Assembly: GCA_964606415.1 (NCBI GenBank)
Contig: CAZSGN010000142.1
Coordinates: 1 to 7,267, forward strand
Direction of reading: 5' to 3'
DNA from: CAZSGN01 sp964606415
GTDB lineage: Bacteria; Bacteroidota; Bacteroidia; Bacteroidales; JBBRXJ01
Length of the DNA stretch: 7,267 nucleotides
This document shows positions 1 to 6,475 of the stretch, in pieces. The position numbers and the translations under genes were made by a program. Below the pieces are notes generated by a model. The model worked only from the letters and a program-made list of their open reading frames with translations. It had not been told where the DNA came from and made no database searches. Each line of letters begins with the position of its first letter. Within the stretch, counting starts at the first letter, position 1.

Positions 1-497
1 TTTTTGATAAAAACAGCAATGAAATAACCAGACACCAGCAATTTCATAAATGTTCCTGTAAGAAATCCAATAAAAGAGCCAAGAGCAGCCCTAAACGAAT
101 CATGCTGTTTCTTACCGGCAATCATCTCACCAATAAATGCACCTACAAAAGGGGCCAAAATAATTCCGAATAACCCGAAGGGGCCAAAAGCAATACCCAA
201 CCATGGCAAAATAAACAGCCCTGCGATCAAACCAAAAGTACTGCCCCACAAACCAGCCCTGGTGCCCCCAAATTTCTTGGTTCCCCATACAGGAACAAAA
301 AAATCAAGAATAGTTACCAACACAGCTATACCGCCATAAATCAATAACCCCTCAAAAGAGAACTGAATATTGTCTGAAAAATGAGCCACAAAGAGTCCCA
401 GGAAAGAAATAGGTGGCCCGGGTACGACAGGCAATACACAACCAATCAACCCCGATAAAAGTAAAATTATTGCTGCAATAATAATGATAATATCCAT
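1..497 (-). CDS. DUF456 family integral membrane protein, 3' end cut by the window edge
   Basis: I translated this frame by hand: 165 codons from an ATG at 497-495 with no stop before the window edge. The protein is almost entirely hydrophobic and glycine-rich. A first membrane segment (about residues 3-22) runs into a proline-rich turn, LPVVPGPP (residues 22-29). A charged GTKKFGGTRAG stretch (72-82) follows, then more hydrophobic segments, a second GPFG turn (105-108) and a polar AGKKQHD loop (127-133). This pattern matches the DUF456 family, small inner-membrane proteins of about 160-170 residues with glycine-zipper-like helices and no established biochemical role. By that length only a few residues should be missing. 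There is no Shine-Dalgarno sequence before the ATG. It lies 117 bases downstream of nusB in the same direction, so co-transcription is possible, but I see no convincing promoter or terminator that settles it. Family assignment is fairly sure; function is unknown. Confidence 0.85.
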   Translation of the reverse strand, partial: MDIIIIIAAIILLLSGLIGCVLPVVPGPPISFLGLFVAHFSDNIQFSFEGLLIYGGIAVLVTILDFFVPVWGTKKFGGTRAGLWGSTFGLIAGLFILPWLGIAFGPFGLFGIILAPFVGAFIGEMIAGKKQHDSFRAALGSFIGFLTGTFMKLLVSGYFIAVFIK

Positions 498-575
498 AAA
501 TACAGTTTTCAGTCAAAAAACATATTTGGAAACTATAAATCAATTGCTATCCAAATTAAACCCAAGTATACTACT

Positions 576-617
576 TAAGTCAAGCTCTATTTCGCTTTAC
601 TCATATCGCTTAACTTA
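576..617 (-). repeat. Inverted repeat between nusB and the DUF456 gene
   Basis: Read on the minus strand, TAAGTTAAGC (617-608, overlapping the nusB stop codon) can pair with GCTTGACTTA (585-576). This gives a 10-bp stem with one G-U pair and a 22-base loop. No T-run follows, so it is not a classic intrinsic terminator. It could slow or process a nusB-DUF456 transcript, or be chance in AT-rich DNA. Confidence 0.35.
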
Positions 618-1559
618 GTTATTAATTAATCCACGCCCACGTTTTTGAATTTTCTTTTCATCCGACAATCGAAATATAATTTTATCCAGAATCCCATTTA
701 CAAACTGTCCACTATTATTTGTACTAAAGGCTTTAGCCATGTCAATATATTCATTCAGTGTGACTTTAGTAGGAATAGAGGGAAACTCTATCAATTCATT
801 AATAGCCATCTCCATAATTAAGATATCCATAAAAGCAATCCGGTCAACATCCCAGTTTTGAGTAAACTCATCAATAAGTCCTCTGTATTCATCAAAATGC
901 ATCACTGTTTTCCTGAATAATTTGCTGGCAAAATCTGCATCTTCCTCATCAACTTTATCATTAATGATTTTCCCTGTCACCTCTTCAGATTCTTCAAGCT
1001 GCTTAATGGCTCTTGCAAGGACACTAACAACAAAATCCACTTCCAGATTCCAAAAAATACTCTGTTCCTCCAGATTTTGAAAAAAGGGTTCAAAATCCGG
1101 AAGCGTTTTAATCAAAAACTTCTCAATAACCTTTTTGTCATCATTAAAATCCGGATTTTTAATCTCGACATATCGCTTATAATACTCAGCCTCAAGTAAG
1201 CTTCCGTATAACTTTTTAATCATCTCGGGATAATTAACCCAGGAAAGTTTCTTATCACTCAAATATTTTTGAAATTGTCGCGATTGCTCTATTTGAGTGA
1301 TAACCCGATTATCCACGAAAGATCTGTTAGGATTAAGATCCTGATAAGAAGGAATGTTTTTTTGCTGCGCCATATCAATTCGTTCCCGGGCATAATCCCT
1401 CAAATCAATCATCAATTGTATAATAAAGAACAAAAGATCATAACTTTTTTCAATACTAAAAAACAATTCCTTTTCAGATTCTTTAAAACTTTTTCCTGAT
1501 GACAAATGCGCATAAAGCACTTGCATCACCTTTGCCCGTAAAATTCTTCTGCTGATCAT
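615..1559 (-). CDS. nusB: Transcription antitermination factor NusB, extended Bacteroidota form
   Basis: NusB pairs with ribosomal protein S10 (NusE), binds boxA RNA in rRNA leaders, and helps RNA polymerase pass terminators. The C-terminal 80 or so residues carry the family signature: DRIAFMDIL (239-247), NEL (254-256), IPTKVTLNEYIDMAK (262-276) and FVNGILDKI (286-294). I chose the ATG at 1559-1557, giving 314 residues starting MISRRILRAKVMQVLYA, because Bacteroidota homologues begin this way. The frame stays open to an ATG at 1628, but the extra 23 residues look like translated leader. Escherichia coli NusB has about 139 residues; the extra length here is a charged, helical insert (roughly residues 30-215) typical of this phylum. 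A weak -7-like TTAATTTG lies at 1595-1588 with no clear -33 element. The DUF456 gene follows in the same direction. Confidence 0.93.
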   Translation of the reverse strand: MISRRILRAKVMQVLYAHLSSGKSFKESEKELFFSIEKSYDLLFFIIQLMIDLRDYARERIDMAQQKNIPSYQDLNPNRSFVDNRVITQIEQSRQFQKYLSDKKLSWVNYPEMIKKLYGSLLEAEYYKRYVEIKNPDFNDDKKVIEKFLIKTLPDFEPFFQNLEEQSIFWNLEVDFVVSVLARAIKQLEESEEVTGKIINDKVDEEDADFASKLFRKTVMHFDEYRGLIDEFTQNWDVDRIAFMDILIMEMAINELIEFPSIPTKVTLNEYIDMAKAFSTNNSGQFVNGILDKIIFRLSDEKKIQKRGRGLINN

Positions 1560-1663
1560 ATTTTTATTAATCACTTTTATAAAGATGCAAATTAAATGAA
1601 AAAATGAATTCATGTTACCATTATTCATTTTTAAATCTGCAAAGATTGTATATTTTGTTCTGC

Positions 1664-1716
1664 ACCAGTAATGTCCGGTTAAAAGATTTAGATTGCTTCA
1701 CTACCTTCGCATTAAC
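1664..1716 (-). repeat. Diverged dispersed intergenic repeat, copy A
   Basis: On the minus strand this begins GTTAATGCGAAGGTAG, continues through GAAGCAATCT and ends TTTAACCGGACATTACTGGT. The last part matches copy B (3763-3779) at 16 of 17 positions with one three-base gap; AGCAAT and ATCT upstream are shared in the same order. The first part resembles the widespread bacterial intergenic repeat with a core like ATTGCGAnnnnnGAAGCAATC. That resemblance is from memory, not from a search. Confidence 0.5.
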
Positions 1717-2158
1717 TAATAAAGTCTAAGTTATCAATATCATACATGTTAATAATAAAGCCAAATCATTCATTTTATATCACACCTAAGAATGAGACTG
1801 CCTAACGATTAATCGATATTTATACTTTAATTTAATGAAATAGAAGCAAGAAATCAAGGTTGAAAGGTATTTATTGACAGGTTATTGTAAAAACAGCTTT
1901 ATTAATGATCACTTTTGTTTATGAAAATTTTTGAATTACAAAATAAACTTCGTAAATTGATTCATTGTAATTTATCATAAATGTTCAGGTTTATCATTTT
2001 GCTGGCTAAACAAACTAACATTTTACAATCGCTTTTTTATTTCGACAGTAGCAAATTGAAAGTGAATTTATATTATCTATATCCCTGACCATAAGATGAT
2101 TATGCTTAAACTTTGGAGGGGGAGCAAATTATTATATTATATTTTTAAATAATATTCT

Positions 2159-2186
2159 TTTGAATTAAAATATTTTTCTATTTTTG
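2159..2186 (+). promoter_or_regulatory. Candidate Bacteroidota-type promoter of the DUF3276 gene
   Basis: TATTTTTG at 2179-2186 is an exact match to the Bacteroidota -7 element TAnnTTTG. TTTG at 2159-2162 serves as the -33 element, with a 16-base spacer, slightly short. Initiation near 2192 would leave a leader of roughly 30 bases before the ATG at 2225. Confidence 0.55.
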
Positions 2187-2224
2187 AAAATCAGTGTGTG
2201 TGTTAACCAGTAAATTATAAAACC

Positions 2225-2650
2225 ATGATTGAAGAAGAAAAAGGTACAAATAATGAGGAAACCCCTGATCAGAAACAAAGAGAAGATATTTTCTCCAAGA
2301 TCGTGAGAGCGGGCAAAAGAACCTATTTTTTTGATGTTAAAGCTACTCGCAAGGATGACTATTATCTAACAATCACTGAAAGTAAAAAACGTTTCAACAG
2401 CAATGGTAGGTATTATTTTGAAAAACATAAAATCTTTTTATACAAAGAAGACTTTGATAAATTTTCAGAAGCACTTACAGAAATTATTGATTACATTAAA
2501 GAGAACAACCCCGCTGGGATGGAGCCGGGTAATAACGGGGAATCTAAAGGGGACGGTGAAATTATAACAGAAAATTACAAAACAGATGTTCAATTTGAAG
2601 ATCTAAGCGAGGAAGAAAAAGTAAACAATAATCAGAAAGAGAACAATTAA
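2225..2650 (+). CDS. DUF3276 / PUR-alpha-like nucleic-acid-binding protein
   Basis: This 141-residue protein belongs to DUF3276, a family widespread in Bacteroidota and related to eukaryotic PUR-alpha single-stranded DNA/RNA-binding proteins; Borrelia has a related regulator. The conserved PUR fold spans residues 21-92: IFSKIVRAGKRTYFFDVKAT, then DYYLTITESKKRF, then YYFEKHKIFLYKEDF, then a helix ending in EIIDYIKEN. Basic and aromatic residues in the strands fit a nucleic-acid-binding surface. The N-terminal 20 residues and the tail after residue 93 are acidic, polar and probably disordered; the tail (NPAGMEPGNN onward, rich in E, N and K) lies outside the conserved fold. The start rests on the promoter just upstream and on having the acidic N-terminus typical of the family. 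There is no Shine-Dalgarno sequence. It is a single-gene unit ending at a strong terminator. The precise targets are unknown. Confidence 0.9.
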   Translation: MIEEEKGTNNEETPDQKQREDIFSKIVRAGKRTYFFDVKATRKDDYYLTITESKKRFNSNGRYYFEKHKIFLYKEDFDKFSEALTEIIDYIKENNPAGMEPGNNGESKGDGEIITENYKTDVQFEDLSEEEKVNNNQKENN

Positions 2651-2672
2651 ATTATTTTGTTTTTTTCCAGGC

Positions 2673-2705
2673 AAAAAAAACCGGGAATGACCCGGTTTTT
2701 TTTTT
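2673..2705. terminator. Strong bidirectional intrinsic terminator between convergent genes
   Basis: CCGGG (2681-2685) pairs with CCCGG (2691-2695) around the loop AATGA. The stem is extended by eight A-T pairs and flanked by A8 (2673-2680) and T10 (2696-2705). It therefore works on both strands: 22 bases after the DUF3276 stop on plus, and 2 bases after the stop of the 2708-3496 gene on minus. Confidence 0.9.
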
Positions 2706-2707
2706 GC

Positions 2708-3496
2708 TCAATCATCAGCATCCATTCCGGGTAGTTCATCCAGATCTTCATCATCAAAGCCAGGATTATCAAGCTCCTCGGCATGCTCCCGAATAAAAGA
2801 TTCAATATCCGATTCAGATAATTTTTTTACATTCGTAACAATAAAATGATCCCTTAAAAAATCACCAAAATGATTGCATTCATTGATTGCATTTTTAAAA
2901 ACCTGTTTAATGGCAACATCCATAGGAATAACAGCCGATATGGTGCAAAAATGGTTAAAAAAGTGTACTTCTTCAATTTCGATATCCTGCGCTGTTAAGA
3001 TGGCTCCAAATTCATTGTTAACCACTTTCTTTCTTGTCTCGTCAAACACCATTTCATCTTTTGTAAGCAAAACAATAAAATAACGAAGTTTATTTCCTTT
3101 TCCACCTAGCCCGGTAGAAATAAAGACCTGGTTTTCATCCAGCAAATTTGATTGCAGCAACATACGGCTTTCCTGTAAAGCCAAGACCGCCCACTGCCTC
3201 AAACCATTATCCGGCTCCTCTAAGTATTGTTCAATAGCTCTGTATGCCTGCACATCTTCAAGAGAAGCCAGTTTAACTAAAATCTCTTTTTTTTTATCAA
3301 CAATAGTATCCTCCTCAAAAAGAAAATATCGTTCTTCTACCTTATCATCATCAGTCATATTTCTTTTAACCTTTTTGGAAAAATCGAAATATTCCATCTG
3401 AAGATTAATATCAATTTCCTCTTCGAGAATATTATAATTCTCAGGAATCATCCCAAACAATTCCTGAATCTTATTATATATGCTTTCATGCTCCAT
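2708..3496 (-). CDS. Conserved protein of unknown function with HEAT-like helices and an acidic tail
   Basis: The 262-residue product has no signal peptide or membrane segment and should be cytoplasmic. Residues 1-60 are helical and acidic. Residues 67-118 (KKKEILVKLASLEDVQAYRA... LRQWAVLALQESRMLLQ) look like one or two HEAT-type helical pairs, a protein-binding fold. A different domain follows, with FISTGLGGKGNKLRYF (125-140), alternating hydrophobic residues as in beta strands (138-150), and a later helical part to about 240. The last 25 residues are strongly acidic (LDNPGFDDEDLDELPG). I recall similar unnamed proteins in other Bacteroidota, with the STGLGGKG stretch best conserved, but no function. 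It is a single-gene unit between its own candidate promoter (3532-3565) and the shared terminator. The start is the first ATG of the frame and gives a leader of about 30 bases. Its reality as a gene is sure; the HEAT assignment is inference. Confidence 0.85.
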   Translation of the reverse strand: MEHESIYNKIQELFGMIPENYNILEEEIDINLQMEYFDFSKKVKRNMTDDDKVEERYFLFEEDTIVDKKKEILVKLASLEDVQAYRAIEQYLEEPDNGLRQWAVLALQESRMLLQSNLLDENQVFISTGLGGKGNKLRYFIVLLTKDEMVFDETRKKVVNNEFGAILTAQDIEIEEVHFFNHFCTISAVIPMDVAIKQVFKNAINECNHFGDFLRDHFIVTNVKKLSESDIESFIREHAEELDNPGFDDEDLDELPGMDADD

Positions 3497-3531
3497 AAAA
3501 AATAAGCTCTCTTATTTCTTCAATAAAAATA

Positions 3532-3565
3532 CAAAAATCATTGAACAATAAATAAAATATTCAAA
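3532..3565 (-). promoter_or_regulatory. Candidate promoter of the 2708-3496 gene
   Basis: On the minus strand TTTG (3565-3562) is followed after 22 bases by GATTTTTG (3539-3532), one mismatch from TAnnTTTG. The implied leader of about 30 bases matches those of the DUF3276 and feoAB promoters. The long spacer and imperfect -7 element keep confidence low. Confidence 0.35.
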
Positions 3566-3663
3566 TGTTTCAATCTAATCCATATAAAAAAAAACACTGT
3601 TATCCGGTAAAAATAAATGCACAACCCTGTATCTGCTGCAAAATAGTTTTATTCATATAAGTC

Positions 3664-3697
3664 GTCACTGCGTGACTCTAATAAGCTGTTTAACAGC
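3664..3697 (+). repeat. Two adjacent small perfect dyads
   Basis: GTCAC-TGC-GTGAC (3664-3676) and GCTGTT-T-AACAGC (3685-3697) lie eight bases apart. They are about 150-180 bases upstream of the feoAB promoter and neither is followed by a T-run. They could be protein-binding sites or parts of the repeat around copy B. Confidence 0.4.
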
Positions 3698-3732
3698 GTA
3701 CTAATTGTATAAAATTGATATAGATGAAGTAA

Positions 3733-3779
3733 AAATAACCGCGTAGCAATGATCTGTTGGAATTTAGCCGGACACTGGT
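3733..3779 (+). repeat. Diverged dispersed intergenic repeat, copy B
   Basis: Read on plus, this contains CCGCGTAGCAATGATCT and then TTTAGCCGGACACTGGT (3763-3779). It is collinear with the minus-strand reading of copy A (1716-1664), so the two are inverted relative to each other across about 2 kb. Spacing between the shared blocks differs by several bases, which suggests old, decayed copies. Confidence 0.5.
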
Positions 3780-3840
3780 TTTTTATCAAAAAAAAGCATG
3801 AGATAAAGCGAACTGCACCCTTAAACAGCTAAGCAAGAAC

Positions 3841-3871
3841 TTTGCTATTTAACAGAAAATAGTTAATATTG
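3841..3871 (+). promoter_or_regulatory. Candidate feoAB promoter with a dyad in its spacer
   Basis: TTTG (3841-3844) and TAATATTG (3864-3871, one mismatch from TAnnTTTG) are separated by 19 bases, a good Bacteroidota spacing. Initiation near 3878 gives a leader of about 27 bases. The spacer contains CTATTT (3845-3850) and AAATAG (3857-3862), a perfect 6-bp inverted repeat, overlapped by TTAAC (3849-3853) and GTTAA (3862-3866). A repressor bound here would block polymerase, so an iron-responsive operator is plausible, but it does not match a classic Fur box. Confidence 0.5.
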
Positions 3872-3904
3872 CATGTTCTATTTTGACCGATTCTAAATTA
3901 AATT

Positions 3905-6439
3905 ATGACGCTGGCAGATTTAAATACAGGAGAAGAAGGAATTATCACCAAAATAAAGGGCAGAGGTGCTTTCAGGAAGAGAATCATCGAAATGGGCTTT
4001 GTCAAAGGTCAGAAAATTCATGTAATTAAAAACGCCCCCCTCAAAGCCCCGATTGAATATCAGGTAATGGGCTACCGGGTATCACTTAGACGAACCGAAG
4101 CCTCCCTTATTGAAGTAGTTTCTCAGGAAGAGATCAAGAAAGATACCATTAACAAAAATAAATCTGCAATCATTGATGAAGCAAGGTTAAAAGTCTCTGC
4201 CTACGAGAAAGGCAAAACCATAAATATTGCATTAGTCGGCAACCCCAATTGCGGCAAAACCACTTTATTTAATCATGTATCAAAGTCTCGTGAACGTGTA
4301 GGCAATTATACCGGCGTAACTATTGAACTTAAAACAGCCCAGTTCAGGCAACATGATTACACATTTAACATCACAGACCTTCCGGGCACATACTCGCTAA
4401 CAGCCTACAATCCGGAAGAACTCTTTGTCCGCCAATTCATATTGGAAAAAAAACCAGATATTGTGATCAATGTGGTCGATTCAACAAATCTTGAACGCAA
4501 CCTTTACCTGACGACCCAATTAATCGATATGGACATTAAAGTCATTGTTGCACTTAATATGTATGACGAACTGGAGAAAAATAAAAACCATTTCGACCAT
4601 GATCAACTCGGACAAATGTTGGGGATTCCATTTATTCCCACTGTTTGTTCCAGGGGTAAGGGCATAGAAAGCTTAATGGACAAAGCCATTGAAGTATATG
4701 AAGATTATGACGAAACCGTCAGACACATTCATATTGATTACGGCACTATCGTGGAGCCAGCCATTAAAGAAATACAGGATTTCATTAAAAAAGATCCACA
4801 ATTTAAAGAAGGAATCTCTCCGAGGTATCTGGCCATAAAGCTGCTGGAAAAAGATCAAATAACACAAAGATCTTTTACCAAATATGAGAGACATGCTGAA
4901 TTAATGCAGCTAAAAGAACAAAAAATTGAACAAATCGAAAATAGTCTGAAAGAAGATAGCGAAACCCTTATTACAGATATCCGTTACGGTTTTATCACCG
5001 GCGCTCTTAAAGAAACTTATGAGAAACCAATTGGTAGCATACAACAACAAAAAACCCGCAAAATTGATCATTTTTTAACGCACAAATACCTGGGATATCC
5101 AATATTTATTCTGATTATGTGGGCAATGTTCATCACCACATTCAAGCTGGGCAGCTATCCTATGGAATGGATCAACACGCTCTTCTCGGTCATCAGCAAC
5201 TGGAGCAATCAGTTATTACCCGATGGTATGTTCAAAGACATGATCATCGAAGGATTGCTCGAAGGAGTTGGCGGCGTGGCAATTTTTCTGCCCAATATCA
5301 TTATTTTGTTTTTCTTCATATCATTAATGGAAGATACAGGATACATGGCCCGTGTTGCTTTTATCATGGATAAACTTATGCACAAGATTGGATTGCATGG
5401 CCAATCCTTCATCCCCCTTCTAATGGGTTTTGGTTGTAATGTGCCAGCCATCATGGCTACCCGGTCAATTAAAAATAAGAACAACCGATTGCTAACAATG
5501 CTTATCAACCCATTTATGTCATGCAGCGCCAGGCTTCCTGTTTATGTTTTATTTATTTCAGCATTTTTCCCTAAACATCCTGGTACAATTCTGTTTAGCA
5601 TTTACCTCTTCGGAATATTAATGGCTTTTTTAATGGCTATTGTGCTCAAGAATACATTATTCAAAAGCAACGAAACCCCATTTGTCATGGAACTGCCCCC
5701 CTACCGCATGCCAACCATCAAAACAATTGTTAAACATATGTGGTACCGAGCAAGCATTTATATAAAAAAAATTGGCGGGATTATTTTGATTGCCTCTATA
5801 ATCATATGGGCATTAGGCTATTTTCCACAAAATGTTCATTTCGAAAAAAATTACAATCAAATCATCTCCAATATCCAAACCAAATACGAAAAATTAGCGC
5901 AAGAAATTCCAAAATCGGATAAAGAAACAATGCAAACTTTGAATGCTCAGAAAACAAAAGAGATTAACCAGGTGCTATTAGCAAAAAGGGCAGAAAAACA
6001 AGAAAAATCACTAATTGGCCATATCGGACAAACCATAGAACCTGTTATTCGTCCGCTGGGATTCGACTGGCGCATGGGTATAGGTATATTATCAGGCATT
6101 GCCGCTAAAGAAATTACCGTAAGCACATTAGCCGTATTATTCCAGGCTGAAGAAAGAGAGGGCAATAACAGTTATGATAATCTGATATTCATGCTTCAGA
6201 CAGAAAAATATCAATCCGGCCCCCGAGAAGGCGAAAAAATCCTCACCCCATTGGTTGCTTTAAGTTTCATGCTTTTCATGCTTCTATATTTTCCCTGCAT
6301 TGGGGTAATCGCAGTTATAAAAAAAGAATCCGGAAGTTGGAAATGGGCACTTTTCACTATCATTTATACAACAGGGCTTGCCTGGGTTGTTTCCTTCGCA
6401 ATTTACCAAACCGGGCAATTATTATTATACCCATATTAA
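3905..6439 (+). CDS. feoB: Ferrous iron transporter, FeoA-FeoB fusion
   Basis: FeoB is the GTPase-containing inner-membrane channel for Fe(II); here the small SH3-like partner FeoA is fused in front. In this 844-residue protein FeoA covers residues 1-75 (MTLADLNTGEEG... SLIEV), then a charged linker to about 104. The G domain follows: G1 GNPNCGKTT (112-120), G2 threonine in YTGVT (135-139), G3 DLPG (158-161), G4 NMYD (218-221, the FeoB form of NKxD) and a G5-like CSRGKG (248-253). A helical GDI-like region reaches about 385. The membrane part starts near 395 and carries the gate motifs GFGCNVPAIMATR (508-520), NPFMSCSARLP (535-545) and GILSGIAAKEITVSTL (727-742). Late features include LYFPCIGVIAV (794-804). 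A polar, lysine- and glutamine-rich loop (642-712) separates two membrane blocks. All key residues are present, so it should be active. There is no feoC nearby. FeoAB fusions are known in Bacteroidota. Confidence 0.97.
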   Translation: MTLADLNTGEEGIITKIKGRGAFRKRIIEMGFVKGQKIHVIKNAPLKAPIEYQVMGYRVSLRRTEASLIEVVSQEEIKKDTINKNKSAIIDEARLKVSAYEKGKTINIALVGNPNCGKTTLFNHVSKSRERVGNYTGVTIELKTAQFRQHDYTFNITDLPGTYSLTAYNPEELFVRQFILEKKPDIVINVVDSTNLERNLYLTTQLIDMDIKVIVALNMYDELEKNKNHFDHDQLGQMLGIPFIPTVCSRGKGIESLMDKAIEVYEDYDETVRHIHIDYGTIVEPAIKEIQDFIKKDPQFKEGISPRYLAIKLLEKDQITQRSFTKYERHAELMQLKEQKIEQIENSLKEDSETLITDIRYGFITGALKETYEKPIGSIQQQKTRKIDHFLTHKYLGYPIFILIMWAMFITTFKLGSYPMEWINTLFSVISNWSNQLLPDGMFKDMIIEGLLEGVGGVAIFLPNIIILFFFISLMEDTGYMARVAFIMDKLMHKIGLHGQSFIPLLMGFGCNVPAIMATRSIKNKNNRLLTMLINPFMSCSARLPVYVLFISAFFPKHPGTILFSIYLFGILMAFLMAIVLKNTLFKSNETPFVMELPPYRMPTIKTIVKHMWYRASIYIKKIGGIILIASIIIWALGYFPQNVHFEKNYNQIISNIQTKYEKLAQEIPKSDKETMQTLNAQKTKEINQVLLAKRAEKQEKSLIGHIGQTIEPVIRPLGFDWRMGIGILSGIAAKEITVSTLAVLFQAEEREGNNSYDNLIFMLQTEKYQSGPREGEKILTPLVALSFMLFMLLYFPCIGVIAVIKKESGSWKWALFTIIYTTGLAWVVSFAIYQTGQLLLYPY

Positions 6440-6468
6440 GCAATTCTTGCTTTATTCTTTATATTTTT
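6438..6468 (+). terminator. Weak candidate terminator of feoAB
   Basis: AAGCAA (6438-6443, overlapping the stop codon) pairs perfectly with TTGCTT (6447-6452) around a TTC loop. A T-rich but interrupted tract to 6468 follows. The stem is short and the T-run broken, so termination may be partial. The convergent lipoprotein gene ends only 36 bases from feoAB, so readthrough would be antisense to it. Confidence 0.4.
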
Positions 6469-6475
6469 AATGAGA

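Larger units (their letters stand above)
1560..2224. other. Long spacer of about 665 bases between the divergent nusB and DUF3276 genes
   Basis: I find no convincing gene on either strand. The spacer holds the nusB leader, a diverged dispersed repeat (1664-1716), a perfect 10-bp palindrome CGATTAATCG (1806-1815), an AATTACAA/TTGTAATT inverted repeat (1934-1941 and 1965-1972) and the DUF3276 promoter near its right end. The rest is AT-rich with scattered stops in all frames. A small RNA cannot be ruled out, but no terminator-like hairpin with a T-run supports one. Confidence 0.6.
3497..3904. other. Gene-poor spacer of about 400 bases between the divergent 2708-3496 gene and feoAB
   Basis: No coding frame is convincing. 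It holds divergent candidate promoters at both ends, repeat copy B (3733-3779), and two small perfect dyads: GTCAC-TGC-GTGAC (3664-3676) and GCTGTT-T-AACAGC (3685-3697). The motif TTTAACAG of the second dyad recurs at 3848-3855 in the feoAB promoter. Confidence 0.6.

Noticed and set aside
352..543. 63-residue ATG frame on the minus strand
   Set aside because: It overlaps the DUF456 gene in another frame; the DUF456 frame has the coherent membrane pattern and family motifs.
1560..1628. Upstream in-frame extension of nusB to an ATG at 1628
   Set aside because: The 23 extra residues are low-complexity and hydrophobic, while MISRR at 1559 matches the usual start of Bacteroidota NusB; a weak -7-like element also lies inside the extension.
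1701..1710. CTACCTTCGC as a plus-strand -7 promoter element
   Set aside because: It lies inside repeat copy A, lacks a -33 partner, and leads to no gene for 500 bases.
1921..1980. 19-codon frame starting MKIFELQNKLRK
   Set aside because: It is very short, with no promoter or conserved context; chance is likely in AT-rich DNA.
1664..3779. An intact composite transposon bounded by the inverted repeat copies
   Set aside because: The enclosed genes are conserved core genes, there is no transposase, and the copies are diverged; independent old repeats fit better.
3763..3840. A terminator from the T-run and A-run at 3779-3796
   Set aside because: There is no GC-rich stem before the T-run, only a weak TTTATC/GATAAA pairing.
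3841..3871. Classic Fur box at the feoAB promoter
   Set aside because: The dyad does not match the GATAAT-type repeat pattern, so only an unspecified operator is proposed.
5119..5508. Open frames on both strands within feoAB
   Set aside because: They are shadows of the conserved FeoB gate-motif region, and their products resemble no protein I know.
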